Source of the DNA: JBOFCO01 sp051646105
GTDB lineage: Bacteria > Pseudomonadota > Alphaproteobacteria > Rhodobacterales > Rhodobacteraceae
Direction of reading: 5' to 3'
DNA: 6,116 nt
Assembly (NCBI GenBank): GCA_051646105.1
Contig: JBOFCO010000102.1
Location: 1 to 6,116, forward strand
In this document: positions 1 through 6,116 of the stretch, piece by piece
Layout: every line of letters begins with the position of its first letter
How positions within the stretch are numbered: position 1 is the stretch's first letter
The notes under the pieces: generated by a model
Told to the model about the DNA's origin: nothing
What the model saw: only the letters and a program-made list of their open reading frames with translations
Databases searched by the model: none
Translations under genes and position numbers: made by a program

Positions 1-634
1 TGGCCCATTGAATAATCCGCGCCGCCTCCATGATCGCTGACACGCCTTGCGGCAGCAGTGACGAATGCACCTCGTGCCCGCGCACATGCACCTTGAACCC
101 TGCCCCGCCTTTGTGCGCTGTGACCACCTGCATACGCGAGGGTTCGCCCACGATCACCGCATTTGCGCGCGGCAGGTCTGCCATGGCCGCAATCAGTGGC
201 GGCGCGCCGGTGCAGCCCACCTCTTCGTCGTAGCTGAGCGCCAGTTGCAGCGGGCGCTGCACCCCCCGGCGCTGTGCCTCGACCAAGGCCCAGATCGAAA
301 GTGCTACAAACCCCTTCATGTCGCAGGTGCCGCGGCCATACAGCCGCCCGTCACGTTCTACCACTGTCCATGGATCGGCAGACCAGTCCTGCCCGTCTAC
401 AGGCACCACATCCGAATGGCCCGACAGCACCACGCCGCCCGCCACTGCTGGCCCCGCATGTGCAAAAAGCCCGGCCTTTTGCTGATCCGGGTGCCATTGG
501 CGGCCGCTGGCAATGCCGTGGCTGGCCAGATACCCCTCGACCCAATCGATCAGCGCAAGATTGCTGTCGCGGCTGACTGTGGGAAAGGACACCAGCCGTT
601 CAAGAATGGCGCGGGGTGTAAGCGGGGTGTTCAT
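1..634 (-). CDS. argE: Acetylornithine deacetylase-type M20 metallohydrolase, N-terminal part (runs off left edge)
   Basis: Reading the minus strand from an ATG at 634-632 gives 211 uninterrupted codons to the window edge; the family is about 380-390 residues long, so slightly more than half is present. M20 landmarks appear in order: GHSDVVP (H73, D75), GRGTCDMKG (bridging metal ligand D105), DEEVGCTGA (E137 as likely general base, E138 as metal ligand), GEPS (metal ligand E164), and HSS at 190-192 in the dimerisation (lid) domain. Known ArgE enzymes are cytoplasmic di-zinc hydrolases that remove acetate from N-acetyl-L-ornithine in arginine synthesis. The GHSDVVPV and LYGRGT wording favours ArgE over DapE. 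Relatives also cleave other N-acyl amino acids or dipeptides, so the exact substrate is open. The start is set by AAGGAG six bases upstream. It is divergent from a peptide-type transporter operon, which hints at a shared substrate but does not show it. Confidence 0.87.
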   Translation of the reverse strand, partial: MNTPLTPRAILERLVSFPTVSRDSNLALIDWVEGYLASHGIASGRQWHPDQQKAGLFAHAGPAVAGGVVLSGHSDVVPVDGQDWSADPWTVVERDGRLYGRGTCDMKGFVALSIWALVEAQRRGVQRPLQLALSYDEEVGCTGAPPLIAAMADLPRANAVIVGEPSRMQVVTAHKGGAGFKVHVRGHEVHSSLLPQGVSAIMEAARIIQWA

Positions 635-640
635 GACATG

Positions 641-646
641 CTCCTT
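641..646 (-). promoter_or_regulatory. Ribosome binding site of the argE-like gene
   Basis: The minus strand reads AAGGAG here, six bases before the ATG at 634-632. This is near-ideal spacing and fixes that start. Another ATG at 639-637 lies only one base from this site and hits a stop after two codons, so it is unlikely to be used. Confidence 0.75.
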
Positions 647-650
647 GCTT

Positions 651-663
651 GCGCAAATTGCGC
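651..663. repeat. 13-bp perfect palindrome, candidate operator
   Basis: The sequence GCGCAA-A-TTGCGC is a perfect inverted repeat of six bases per arm around one central A. It lies just upstream of the ribosome binding site of the minus-strand argE-like gene, where a repressor site or promoter-overlapping operator would be expected. With arms this short and no spacer it cannot form a useful RNA hairpin, so a DNA-bound dimeric regulator is the more likely reader. No specific regulator family is recognised. Confidence 0.4.
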
Positions 664-741
664 GGGCGGCACGCAAAGGGCAAGCCTTGGCGAAAGGGCG
701 CCGATGTAACGCAAGGTCATGGCACGAAATTCTCTGGACGG

Positions 742-764
742 ATGCTGAAAAAAAGGTGCAGCAT
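742..764. repeat. Inverted repeat ATGCTG-N11-CAGCAT, candidate operator of the transporter operon
   Basis: Two perfect six-base arms (742-747 and 759-764) are separated by 11 bases that include seven consecutive A. Arm centres are about 17 bp apart, so the arms do not sit exactly two helical turns apart but could still bind a dimer. It sits 62 bp before the ATG of the first transporter gene, a plausible promoter or leader position. Alternatively it is a weak RNA hairpin or chance. Confidence 0.35.
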
Positions 765-811
765 ACAACCAACGGGGCGGGCTGCTGCCAAGACCCCGAA
801 CACACCGACCT

Positions 812-817
812 GGGGAG
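812..817 (+). promoter_or_regulatory. Ribosome binding site of the first ATPase gene
   Basis: GGGGAG lies eight bases before the ATG at 826-828. It decides the start: the same frame stays open upstream to an ATG at 649, but that segment has no family resemblance and would run through the promoter region. Confidence 0.65.
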
Positions 818-825
818 CGTCGAAT

Positions 826-1837
<1,012 letters not shown>

Positions 1838-1845
<8 letters not shown>

Positions 1846-2893
1846 TGCCGCATCCCCCCGCCCGCTGGTGCAGGTGCGTGATCTCAAGATGCACTTTCCC
1901 ATTCATACGGGGGTGTTCCGGCGGCATACGGGCGATGTGAAAGCTGTGGATGGTGTGACGTTTGACATCATGCAAGGTGAAACGCTGGGCCTTGTGGGCG
2001 AATCCGGTTGTGGCAAAAGCACGGTCGGGCGCGCGCTGATCCGGCTTTATGATCCGACATCGGGGTCTGTCACCATCAACGGCACCGATATCGCCACGCT
2101 TGATCCCGAAGCGCTGCGCAAGATCAGGCCTGCCATGCAGATGGTGTTCCAGGATCCGCAAGCCAGCCTGAACCCGCGCCTGAAACTGGCCGAAATCATC
2201 GGCGAGCCGCTTTTGGAACATTCCAAACAGTCGTCAGAAGAACGCATGGCGCGCGTGCACGAGCTGATGGATGCCGTGGGCCTGAACCGCCGCTTTGCCA
2301 ACCGGTTCAGCCATGAATTTTCCGGCGGGCAGCGCCAGCGCATCGGCATTGCGCGGGCACTCGCGCTGAACCCGAAATTCATCGTCTGTGACGAGCCGAT
2401 TGCCGCACTGGATGTGTCCATTCAAGCGCAGGTGGTGAACCTGCTGGAGGATCTGCAAGCGGAGTTCGGGCTGACCTACCTTTTCATCAGCCATGATCTG
2501 TCGATGGTGCGCCATATCGCTGACCGTGTGGCGGTGATGTATCTGGGCCGGATCGCCGAACTGAGCCCGCGTGATGCGCTTTATGCCAATCCGCTGCACC
2601 CCTATGCCCGCGCGCTATTGTCCGCCGTGCCCGAGGCCGACCCCGTGCGTGAGGCAACCCGCCAGCGCATCATCCTGAAGGGCGATGTGCCATCGCCCGC
2701 CAACCCGCCCAAGGGTTGCACATTCTGCACGCGCTGCCCGCAGGTGTTTGACCTGTGCCGCACGCAGCGCCCCGAACTGACAGAGGTAGAACCCGGCCGC
2801 ATGGTCGCCTGCCATCTGTTCAATAGCCCGACTGCCGGGTCAACCGGCAGCGTTGAGGATAACGAGCCTAACCAACAAGGAGTGTCGACATGA
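1838..2893 (+). CDS. dppF: Opp/Dpp-family ABC importer ATPase, DppF-like
   Basis: This is the second ATPase (351 residues) of the heterodimer. Motifs: Walker A GESGCGKS at 54-61, Q105 in FQDPQASLNP, signature FSGGQRQR at 161-168, Walker B FIVCDEP at 181-187 with E186, D-loop ALD at 190-192 and H219. The cysteines C294, C300, C307 and C325 repeat the spacing seen in the partner ATPase; C297 is an additional one. The start at 1838 has GGGAGG six bases upstream (1826-1831) inside the preceding gene, with an 8-bp overlap that implies translational coupling. The frame extends upstream to an ATG at 1730, but that lies within the preceding gene and is not needed. The polar tail after VACHLF (residues 329-351, rich in S, T, N, Q and E) is longer than I expect for the family; its DNA holds a hairpin and the ribosome binding site of the next gene. 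The stop overlaps the next start as ATGA. Confidence 0.93.
2832..2850 (+). other. Hairpin in the ATPase gene end, upstream of the binding-protein start
   Basis: CTGCCGG (2832-2838), a five-base loop and CCGGCAG (2844-2850) form a perfect seven-pair, GC-rich stem. It lies inside the codons of the ATPase tail, 40 bases before the binding-protein ATG and clear of its ribosome binding site at 2877-2882. No T run follows, so it is not an intrinsic terminator. It could protect or delimit a processed binding-protein transcript. A chance origin is possible in GC-rich DNA. Confidence 0.4.
2877..2882 (+). promoter_or_regulatory. Ribosome binding site of the binding-protein gene
   Basis: A strong AAGGAG lies seven bases before the ATG at 2890-2892, inside the end of the preceding ATPase gene. 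It is the best match to the consensus on the plus strand of this operon, fitting the need for much more binding protein than ATPase. Confidence 0.75.
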
Positions 2894-4593
2894 CATTGAG
2901 AACTGCCCTTCTGGGCGCTGCGGCCATGATGGCCCTGGCCCCCGCCGCCTTTGCCGAACGCGGCGCAGACGGCAACGTGAACGTGCTGTATTGGCAAGCA
3001 CCATCCATCATGAACCCATACCTGTCGTCCGGCACAAAGGACGTTGAGGCGGGCTCGCTCGTCGTTGAAGGCCTTGCCGGATTCAACGAAAAAGGCGAAG
3101 TTGTCGCCCGTCTGGCTGCTGAAATCCCGACCGTTGAAAATGGTGGTGTTTCGGCCGACCTGACTACGATTACCTGGAAACTGCAGCCCGGCCTTCTGTG
3201 GTCTGATGGCACGCCCGTGACCGCGGCTGATGCCGTTTTCACCTGGCAGTATTGCACGGATCCGGCTGGTGGCTGTGCACAGGCTGCACGTTACGAAGGC
3301 ATCACGAGCGTTGAGGCCGTGGATGATCTGACCATCAAGATCACCTTCGCTGCCCCCAAGCCAAACCCTTATCAGGCCTTTGTTGGCGGCACCTCGCCGA
3401 TCCTGCAGGCCGCGCAGTTCAAGGATTGCACAGGCGCGAAAATGCCGGAATGCACCGCGCAGAACAACGCACCTATCGGCACCGGGCCATTCATGGTCAC
3501 CGATTTCAAGGTGAACGATGTGGTCACGCTGGCCGCGAACCCGAACTACCGTGATCCGGCCAAGCCCGCTTTTGCGACCATGACGCTGAAAGGCGGCGGC
3601 GATGCGGCGGCTGCAGCGCGCGCCGTGATGGAAACGGGCGAGTTTGACTATGCCTGGAACACCCAGATCGCGCCGGACATGCAGGCCGCAATGGCAGGCG
3701 GCGGCAAGGGCGTGTTTGTCAACGGCTTTGGCACGCTGGTTGAACGCATTGAAATGAACATGACAGATCCATCGGCAGAACTGGCCGAAGGCATGCGGTC
3801 AACGCCGGCACACCCGCACCCGATCCTGTCGGACATCAAGGTGCGCATGGCGTTGTCCATGGCGATTGACCGTTCGCTTTTGGTCGAAGTGGGCTATGGC
3901 GCGGCTGGCCGCCCAACCTGCAATCTGGTGCCAGCACCGGAAATGTTCGCATCTGACAACACCGGCTGCATTCCGCAGCAGATGGATGCCGCCAAGGCCC
4001 TGCTGGAAGAAGCAGGCTGGGTTGACAGCGATGGTGACGGCGTGCGCGAAAAGGACGGCAAGAAGCTGTCGATCCTGTACCAGACATCCGTGAACCCCGT
4101 CCGTCAGGATTTCCAGGCGCTGATCAAGGGCTGGTGGAATGAACTGGGTGTGGAAGTGGAACTGAAGCAGATCGACGCGTCGATCTTCTTTGGTGGTGAT
4201 CCGGCCTCGCCTGACACGTTCCAGAAATTCTATGCCGACGTGGAAATGTATGCCAACAACTTTGATGGCACCGATCCCGAACCTTATCTGGCACAATACC
4301 TGTGCGACAAGATCCCCGGCCCGGAGAACCAGTGGCAGGGTGAAAACATCAACCGTTTCTGCGACCCGGCCTATGATGCGCTGGTTGCCGAACTGGGCCA
4401 GACTGCCGATATGGCAAAGCGCGCAGAACTCGCGAAAAAGCTGAATGACATGCTGACGAAAGACAGCTTTGTTGTCGTGCCTCTGGTGGACCGTGGGCGT
4501 CTTTCGGCCCATGCCAACAGCCTTGGTGGAGTGGTGCTGAACACCTGGGATACCGAGCTTTGGAACGCCCAAGACTGGTTCCGCGTCAAGTGA
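2890..4593 (+). CDS. Periplasmic substrate-binding protein of a peptide-type ABC importer (SBP_bac_5 family)
   Basis: The 567-residue protein captures the transported solute in the periplasm and delivers it to the permeases. Residues 1-22 form a Sec signal peptide (MTLR, then an alanine-rich hydrophobic core) with a probable cleavage site after AFA; no lipobox cysteine follows. Family landmarks: WKLQPGLLWSDGTPVTAADAV begins at 96, PIGTGPF at 195-201, the hinge-region RMALSMAIDR at 319-328, GWWNELGV at 414-421, and a C-terminal segment ending WFRVK. The loop DSDGDG at 379-384 resembles a calcium loop and is common in this family. Eight cysteines occur as close pairs (122/129, 180/188, 344/360, 472/491), consistent with periplasmic disulfides. 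The ligand cannot be deduced; peptides are the default, but family members also bind nickel, sugars, opines or bile acids. It is the middle gene of the operon, overlapping the ATPase stop by 4 bp and followed by a hairpin. Confidence 0.93.
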   Translation: MTLRTALLGAAAMMALAPAAFAERGADGNVNVLYWQAPSIMNPYLSSGTKDVEAGSLVVEGLAGFNEKGEVVARLAAEIPTVENGGVSADLTTITWKLQPGLLWSDGTPVTAADAVFTWQYCTDPAGGCAQAARYEGITSVEAVDDLTIKITFAAPKPNPYQAFVGGTSPILQAAQFKDCTGAKMPECTAQNNAPIGTGPFMVTDFKVNDVVTLAANPNYRDPAKPAFATMTLKGGGDAAAAARAVMETGEFDYAWNTQIAPDMQAAMAGGGKGVFVNGFGTLVERIEMNMTDPSAELAEGMRSTPAHPHPILSDIKVRMALSMAIDRSLLVEVGYGAAGRPTCNLVPAPEMFASDNTGCIPQQMDAAKALLEEAGWVDSDGDGVREKDGKKLSILYQTSVNPVRQDFQALIKGWWNELGVEVELKQIDASIFFGGDPASPDTFQKFYADVEMYANNFDGTDPEPYLAQYLCDKIPGPENQWQGENINRFCDPAYDALVAELGQTADMAKRAELAKKLNDMLTKDSFVVVPLVDRGRLSAHANSLGGVVLNTWDTELWNAQDWFRVK

Positions 4594-4603
4594 TCTGAAC
4601 CAA

Positions 4604-4634
4604 AGGGTGGGCTTTACGGCCCACCCTGCCTTTT
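4604..4634 (+). terminator. Terminator-like hairpin between the binding protein and the first permease
   Basis: AGGGTGGGC (4604-4612) and GCCCACCCT (4619-4627) form a perfect nine-pair stem with a six-base loop, starting 11 bases after the binding-protein stop. Four T (4631-4634) follow after three intervening bases, so this is a weak or partial intrinsic terminator. Since the permease genes follow on the same strand, a likely role is attenuation of downstream transcription, or 3'-end protection of a binding-protein mRNA, giving more binding protein than membrane components. That role is inferred from similar layouts in other binding-protein operons. Confidence 0.7.
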
Positions 4635-4649
4635 CCCGAAAGCTCCTGC

Positions 4650-5657
4650 ATGCTGACCTTCATCATCCGCCGGATTCTGTTTGCAATCCCGACGCTGCTG
4701 CTGATCAGCTTCGTCATCTTTTTCATTGTCGACAAAGCCCCCGGTGGCCCCGGAGCCAATATCCCGCTGACCATCCCGCCGGATGTGCGCGCCAAGATCC
4801 TTGAATCCATGGGGGTCAATGATCCGCTGATGGTGCGCTATGTTCTTTGGCTGAAACAGTTTTTCCTGATAGAGCCGGGCCATATGATTGACGCATGGTT
4901 TGGCACTGATCTGGCTGGCGATGCCCAGCGCATCCTGTCATGGGAAAGCCGCGCGCCGGTGTTTGATGTGATTGCCGACCGCATCCCGCAAACCTTTACC
5001 GTCGTTGGCACCGCCTATCTGATCGCCATCCTGATTGCCGTGCCGATTGGCGTTTATTCTGCCTACCGCCAGTATTCTTGGTTTGATCAGTTGGGCACCT
5101 TCATCGCCCTTGTCGGCTATTCCGTGCCCACCTTCTTTACCGGCTTTCTGGTTATCGTCATCTTTGCCATCAACCTGCAATGGTTTCCGACGATTTATGA
5201 CACCACGCTGACCGTGACGGACTGGCCCAGCTTCTGGAAACAGGTGCGCCAGATGGCCATGCCTGTCGCTGTGCTGGCCCTGTTCAACGCAGCTGAAATC
5301 AGCCGCTTTACCCGCGCCGCCATGCTGGAAAACCTGAGCCAGGATTATGTGCGCACCGCGCGTGCCAAGGGATTGGGAGAGCGCGCGGTTGTGCTGAAAC
5401 ATGTGCTGCGCAATTCGATGATCCCCGTGGTCACCGTCATTGCGCTTGGCATCCCGAACATCTTTGGCGGTGCCATCATCACGGAAACGCTGTTTGCCAT
5501 CAACGGTATCGGCAGTGCCGTGATCGGTGCCATCAAGGCCAATGATCTGCCCATGCTGCAAACACTGACCTTCATCTTTGCGGTGTTGATCGTGTTGTTC
5601 AATCTGATTGCCGATATCCTGTACGGCATCCTTGATCCGAGGATCCGCTATGACTGA
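4650..5657 (+). CDS. dppB: ABC importer inner-membrane permease, DppB-like
   Basis: This is a 335-residue integral membrane protein forming one half of the translocation channel. The N-terminus MLTFIIRRILFAIPTLL is typical of DppB/OppB, with the first membrane segment at about 9-28. A long periplasmic stretch follows (about 29-114), then segments near 116-138, 148-176, 202-214, 255-278 and 302-327. The cytoplasmic EAA-type coupling loop includes DYVRTARAKGLGERAVVLKH (232-251), which contacts the ATPases. The C-terminus LDPRIRYD is also typical. Length is normal. The start is chosen by family similarity, because no good ribosome binding site precedes it; only a weak GAAAG lies at 4638-4642. 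The stop overlaps the next gene by 8 bp. Permease identity is secure, but the substrate is unknown. Confidence 0.93.
   Translation: MLTFIIRRILFAIPTLLLISFVIFFIVDKAPGGPGANIPLTIPPDVRAKILESMGVNDPLMVRYVLWLKQFFLIEPGHMIDAWFGTDLAGDAQRILSWESRAPVFDVIADRIPQTFTVVGTAYLIAILIAVPIGVYSAYRQYSWFDQLGTFIALVGYSVPTFFTGFLVIVIFAINLQWFPTIYDTTLTVTDWPSFWKQVRQMAMPVAVLALFNAAEISRFTRAAMLENLSQDYVRTARAKGLGERAVVLKHVLRNSMIPVVTVIALGIPNIFGGAIITETLFAINGIGSAVIGAIKANDLPMLQTLTFIFAVLIVLFNLIADILYGILDPRIRYD
5639..5643 (+). promoter_or_regulatory. Ribosome binding site of the second permease gene
   Basis: GAGGA lies six bases before the ATG at 5650-5652, within the last codons of the first permease gene. It supports the overlapping start and translational coupling. 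Confidence 0.55.
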
Positions 5658-6116
5658 GGTTGCAGAGAAATCCCCGTCGCTGTGGCATGATGTCTGGCTG
5701 CAGTTCCGCAAGCACAAGGGCGCCATGCTGGCCGCCTGGGTGCTGGGCGCGCTGATCGTGTTTTCGGTGCTTGGGCCGCTGATCTGGCGCGTGGACCCGA
5801 ATGCCATCCCGTCCGAAGCGATTGACGTGATCCGTGGCAAGAATCAGGGGCCAAGCTGGGCGCACCCGATGGGCACGGATCAGCTTGCGCGTGATCAGAT
5901 GGCGCGCATGATGGCGGGGGGGCGCGTGTCCATTGCCGTGGGGCTGGTTGCGATGATCGTGGCGATCATGGTGGGCGGGTTCATTGGTGTGCTGTCGGGG
6001 TATTTCCGCAGGCTGGACGGCGCGCTGATGCGCCTGACCGACCTGTTTCTGGCCCTGCCCTTGCTGCCCCTGCTGCTGCTGATGATGTTTCTGTTCGGAG
6101 AGGAAGCACAGAAACT
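5650..6116 (+). CDS. dppC: ABC importer inner-membrane permease, DppC-like, N-terminal part (runs off right edge)
   Basis: The frame from ATG 5650 is open for 155 codons plus two bases to the window edge; DppC-type proteins are usually about 280-380 residues, so roughly half is visible. It should form the second half of the channel with the DppB-like permease. A short cytoplasmic N-terminus is followed by a membrane segment at about 25-46, a periplasmic stretch, then HPMGTDQLARDQMARMMAGG starting at 72. That is the family landmark, where GTDxLGRD is usual; here the second glycine is replaced by alanine (A80). Membrane segments at about 93-117 and 133-149 follow, with RLTDLFLALP (128-137) between them. 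The gene overlaps the preceding stop by 8 bp and has a ribosome binding site at 5639-5643. The EAA loop should lie beyond the edge. Confidence 0.9.
   Translation, partial: MTEVAEKSPSLWHDVWLQFRKHKGAMLAAWVLGALIVFSVLGPLIWRVDPNAIPSEAIDVIRGKNQGPSWAHPMGTDQLARDQMARMMAGGRVSIAVGLVAMIVAIMVGGFIGVLSGYFRRLDGALMRLTDLFLALPLLPLLLLMMFLFGEEAQK

Larger units (their letters stand above)
635..825. promoter_or_regulatory. Divergent intergenic region between the argE-like gene and the transporter operon
   Basis: These 191 bp separate two genes transcribed away from each other, so promoters for both must lie here or inside the neighbouring gene starts. I could not find a convincing -35/-10 pair on either strand, which is common in GC-rich alphaproteobacteria. 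The region contains two inverted repeats (651-663 and 742-764), a run of seven A at 748-754, and the two ribosome binding sites. Open frames that cross it look like read-through shadows rather than genes. Confidence 0.6.

Noticed and set aside
631..639. Two-codon mini open frame ATG-TCA-TGA overlapping the argE-like start on the minus strand
   Set aside because: Its ATG lies only one base from the AAGGAG, too close for initiation. The overlap is probably incidental.
65..709. Long plus-strand open frame opposite the argE-like gene
   Set aside because: It is a shadow: the minus strand encodes a complete set of M20 motifs, while this translation has no recognisable domain.
793..815. CCCC and GGGG that could pair and hide the first ATPase ribosome binding site
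   Set aside because: Only four pairs with a 15-base loop; too weak to claim a regulatory switch.
649..825. Possible 59-residue N-terminal extension of the first ATPase
   Set aside because: It would start inside the divergent promoter region without a good ribosome binding site and adds residues with no family resemblance. ATG 826 has GGGGAG at the right distance.
3799..4572. Minus-strand open frame opposite the binding protein (257 codons)
   Set aside because: It is a shadow of a strongly supported gene and has no recognisable domain or initiation signal.
4938..5840. Long minus-strand open frame opposite the permeases (300 codons)
   Set aside because: It is antisense to two clear permease genes, and its translation is rich in H, D, Q and R with no domain, as expected from GC-rich shadow frames.
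5916..5922. Run of seven G in the DppC-like gene, a possible slippage or phase-variation site
   Set aside because: The run is short for phase variation in a GC-rich genome, the frame is intact, and a housekeeping permease is an unlikely target.

Overview
The window carries part of an ordinary chromosomal-type nutrient-uptake locus from a GC-rich alphaproteobacterium. Rhodobacterales is the best guess, from protein style, codon usage and the ArgE variant, but this is not proven. I see no mobile element, CRISPR array, tRNA or rRNA gene, and no sign of an undescribed system. Every gene belongs to a well-known family.

Layout: positions 1-634, minus strand, hold the N-terminal 211 codons of an ArgE-type M20 amidohydrolase that runs off the left edge. 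Positions 635-825 are a divergent intergenic region of 191 bp with two inverted repeats and a ribosome binding site for each flanking gene. From 826 to the right edge, all on the plus strand, lies one compact operon for an Opp/Dpp-type (peptide/nickel family) ABC importer: ATPase DppD-like (826-1845), ATPase DppF-like (1838-2893), periplasmic substrate-binding protein of the SBP_bac_5 family (2890-4593), permease DppB-like (4650-5657) and permease DppC-like (5650 to beyond the edge). Junctions overlap by 8, 4 and 8 bp. The single gap, 56 bp between the binding protein and the first permease, holds a strong hairpin.

How it works: the binding protein is exported and captures the solute in the periplasm. 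The two permeases form the membrane channel, and the two ATPases power transport. The substrate cannot be read from sequence; peptides are the family default. The divergent ArgE-like hydrolase may act on an imported N-acyl amino acid or peptide, or may simply be an arginine-biosynthesis neighbour.

The points most worth a second look are the hairpins on both sides of the binding-protein gene, the two dyads in the divergent promoter region, the paired cysteines of the binding protein, the four-cysteine C-terminal motif in both ATPases, and the transporter-hydrolase pairing.
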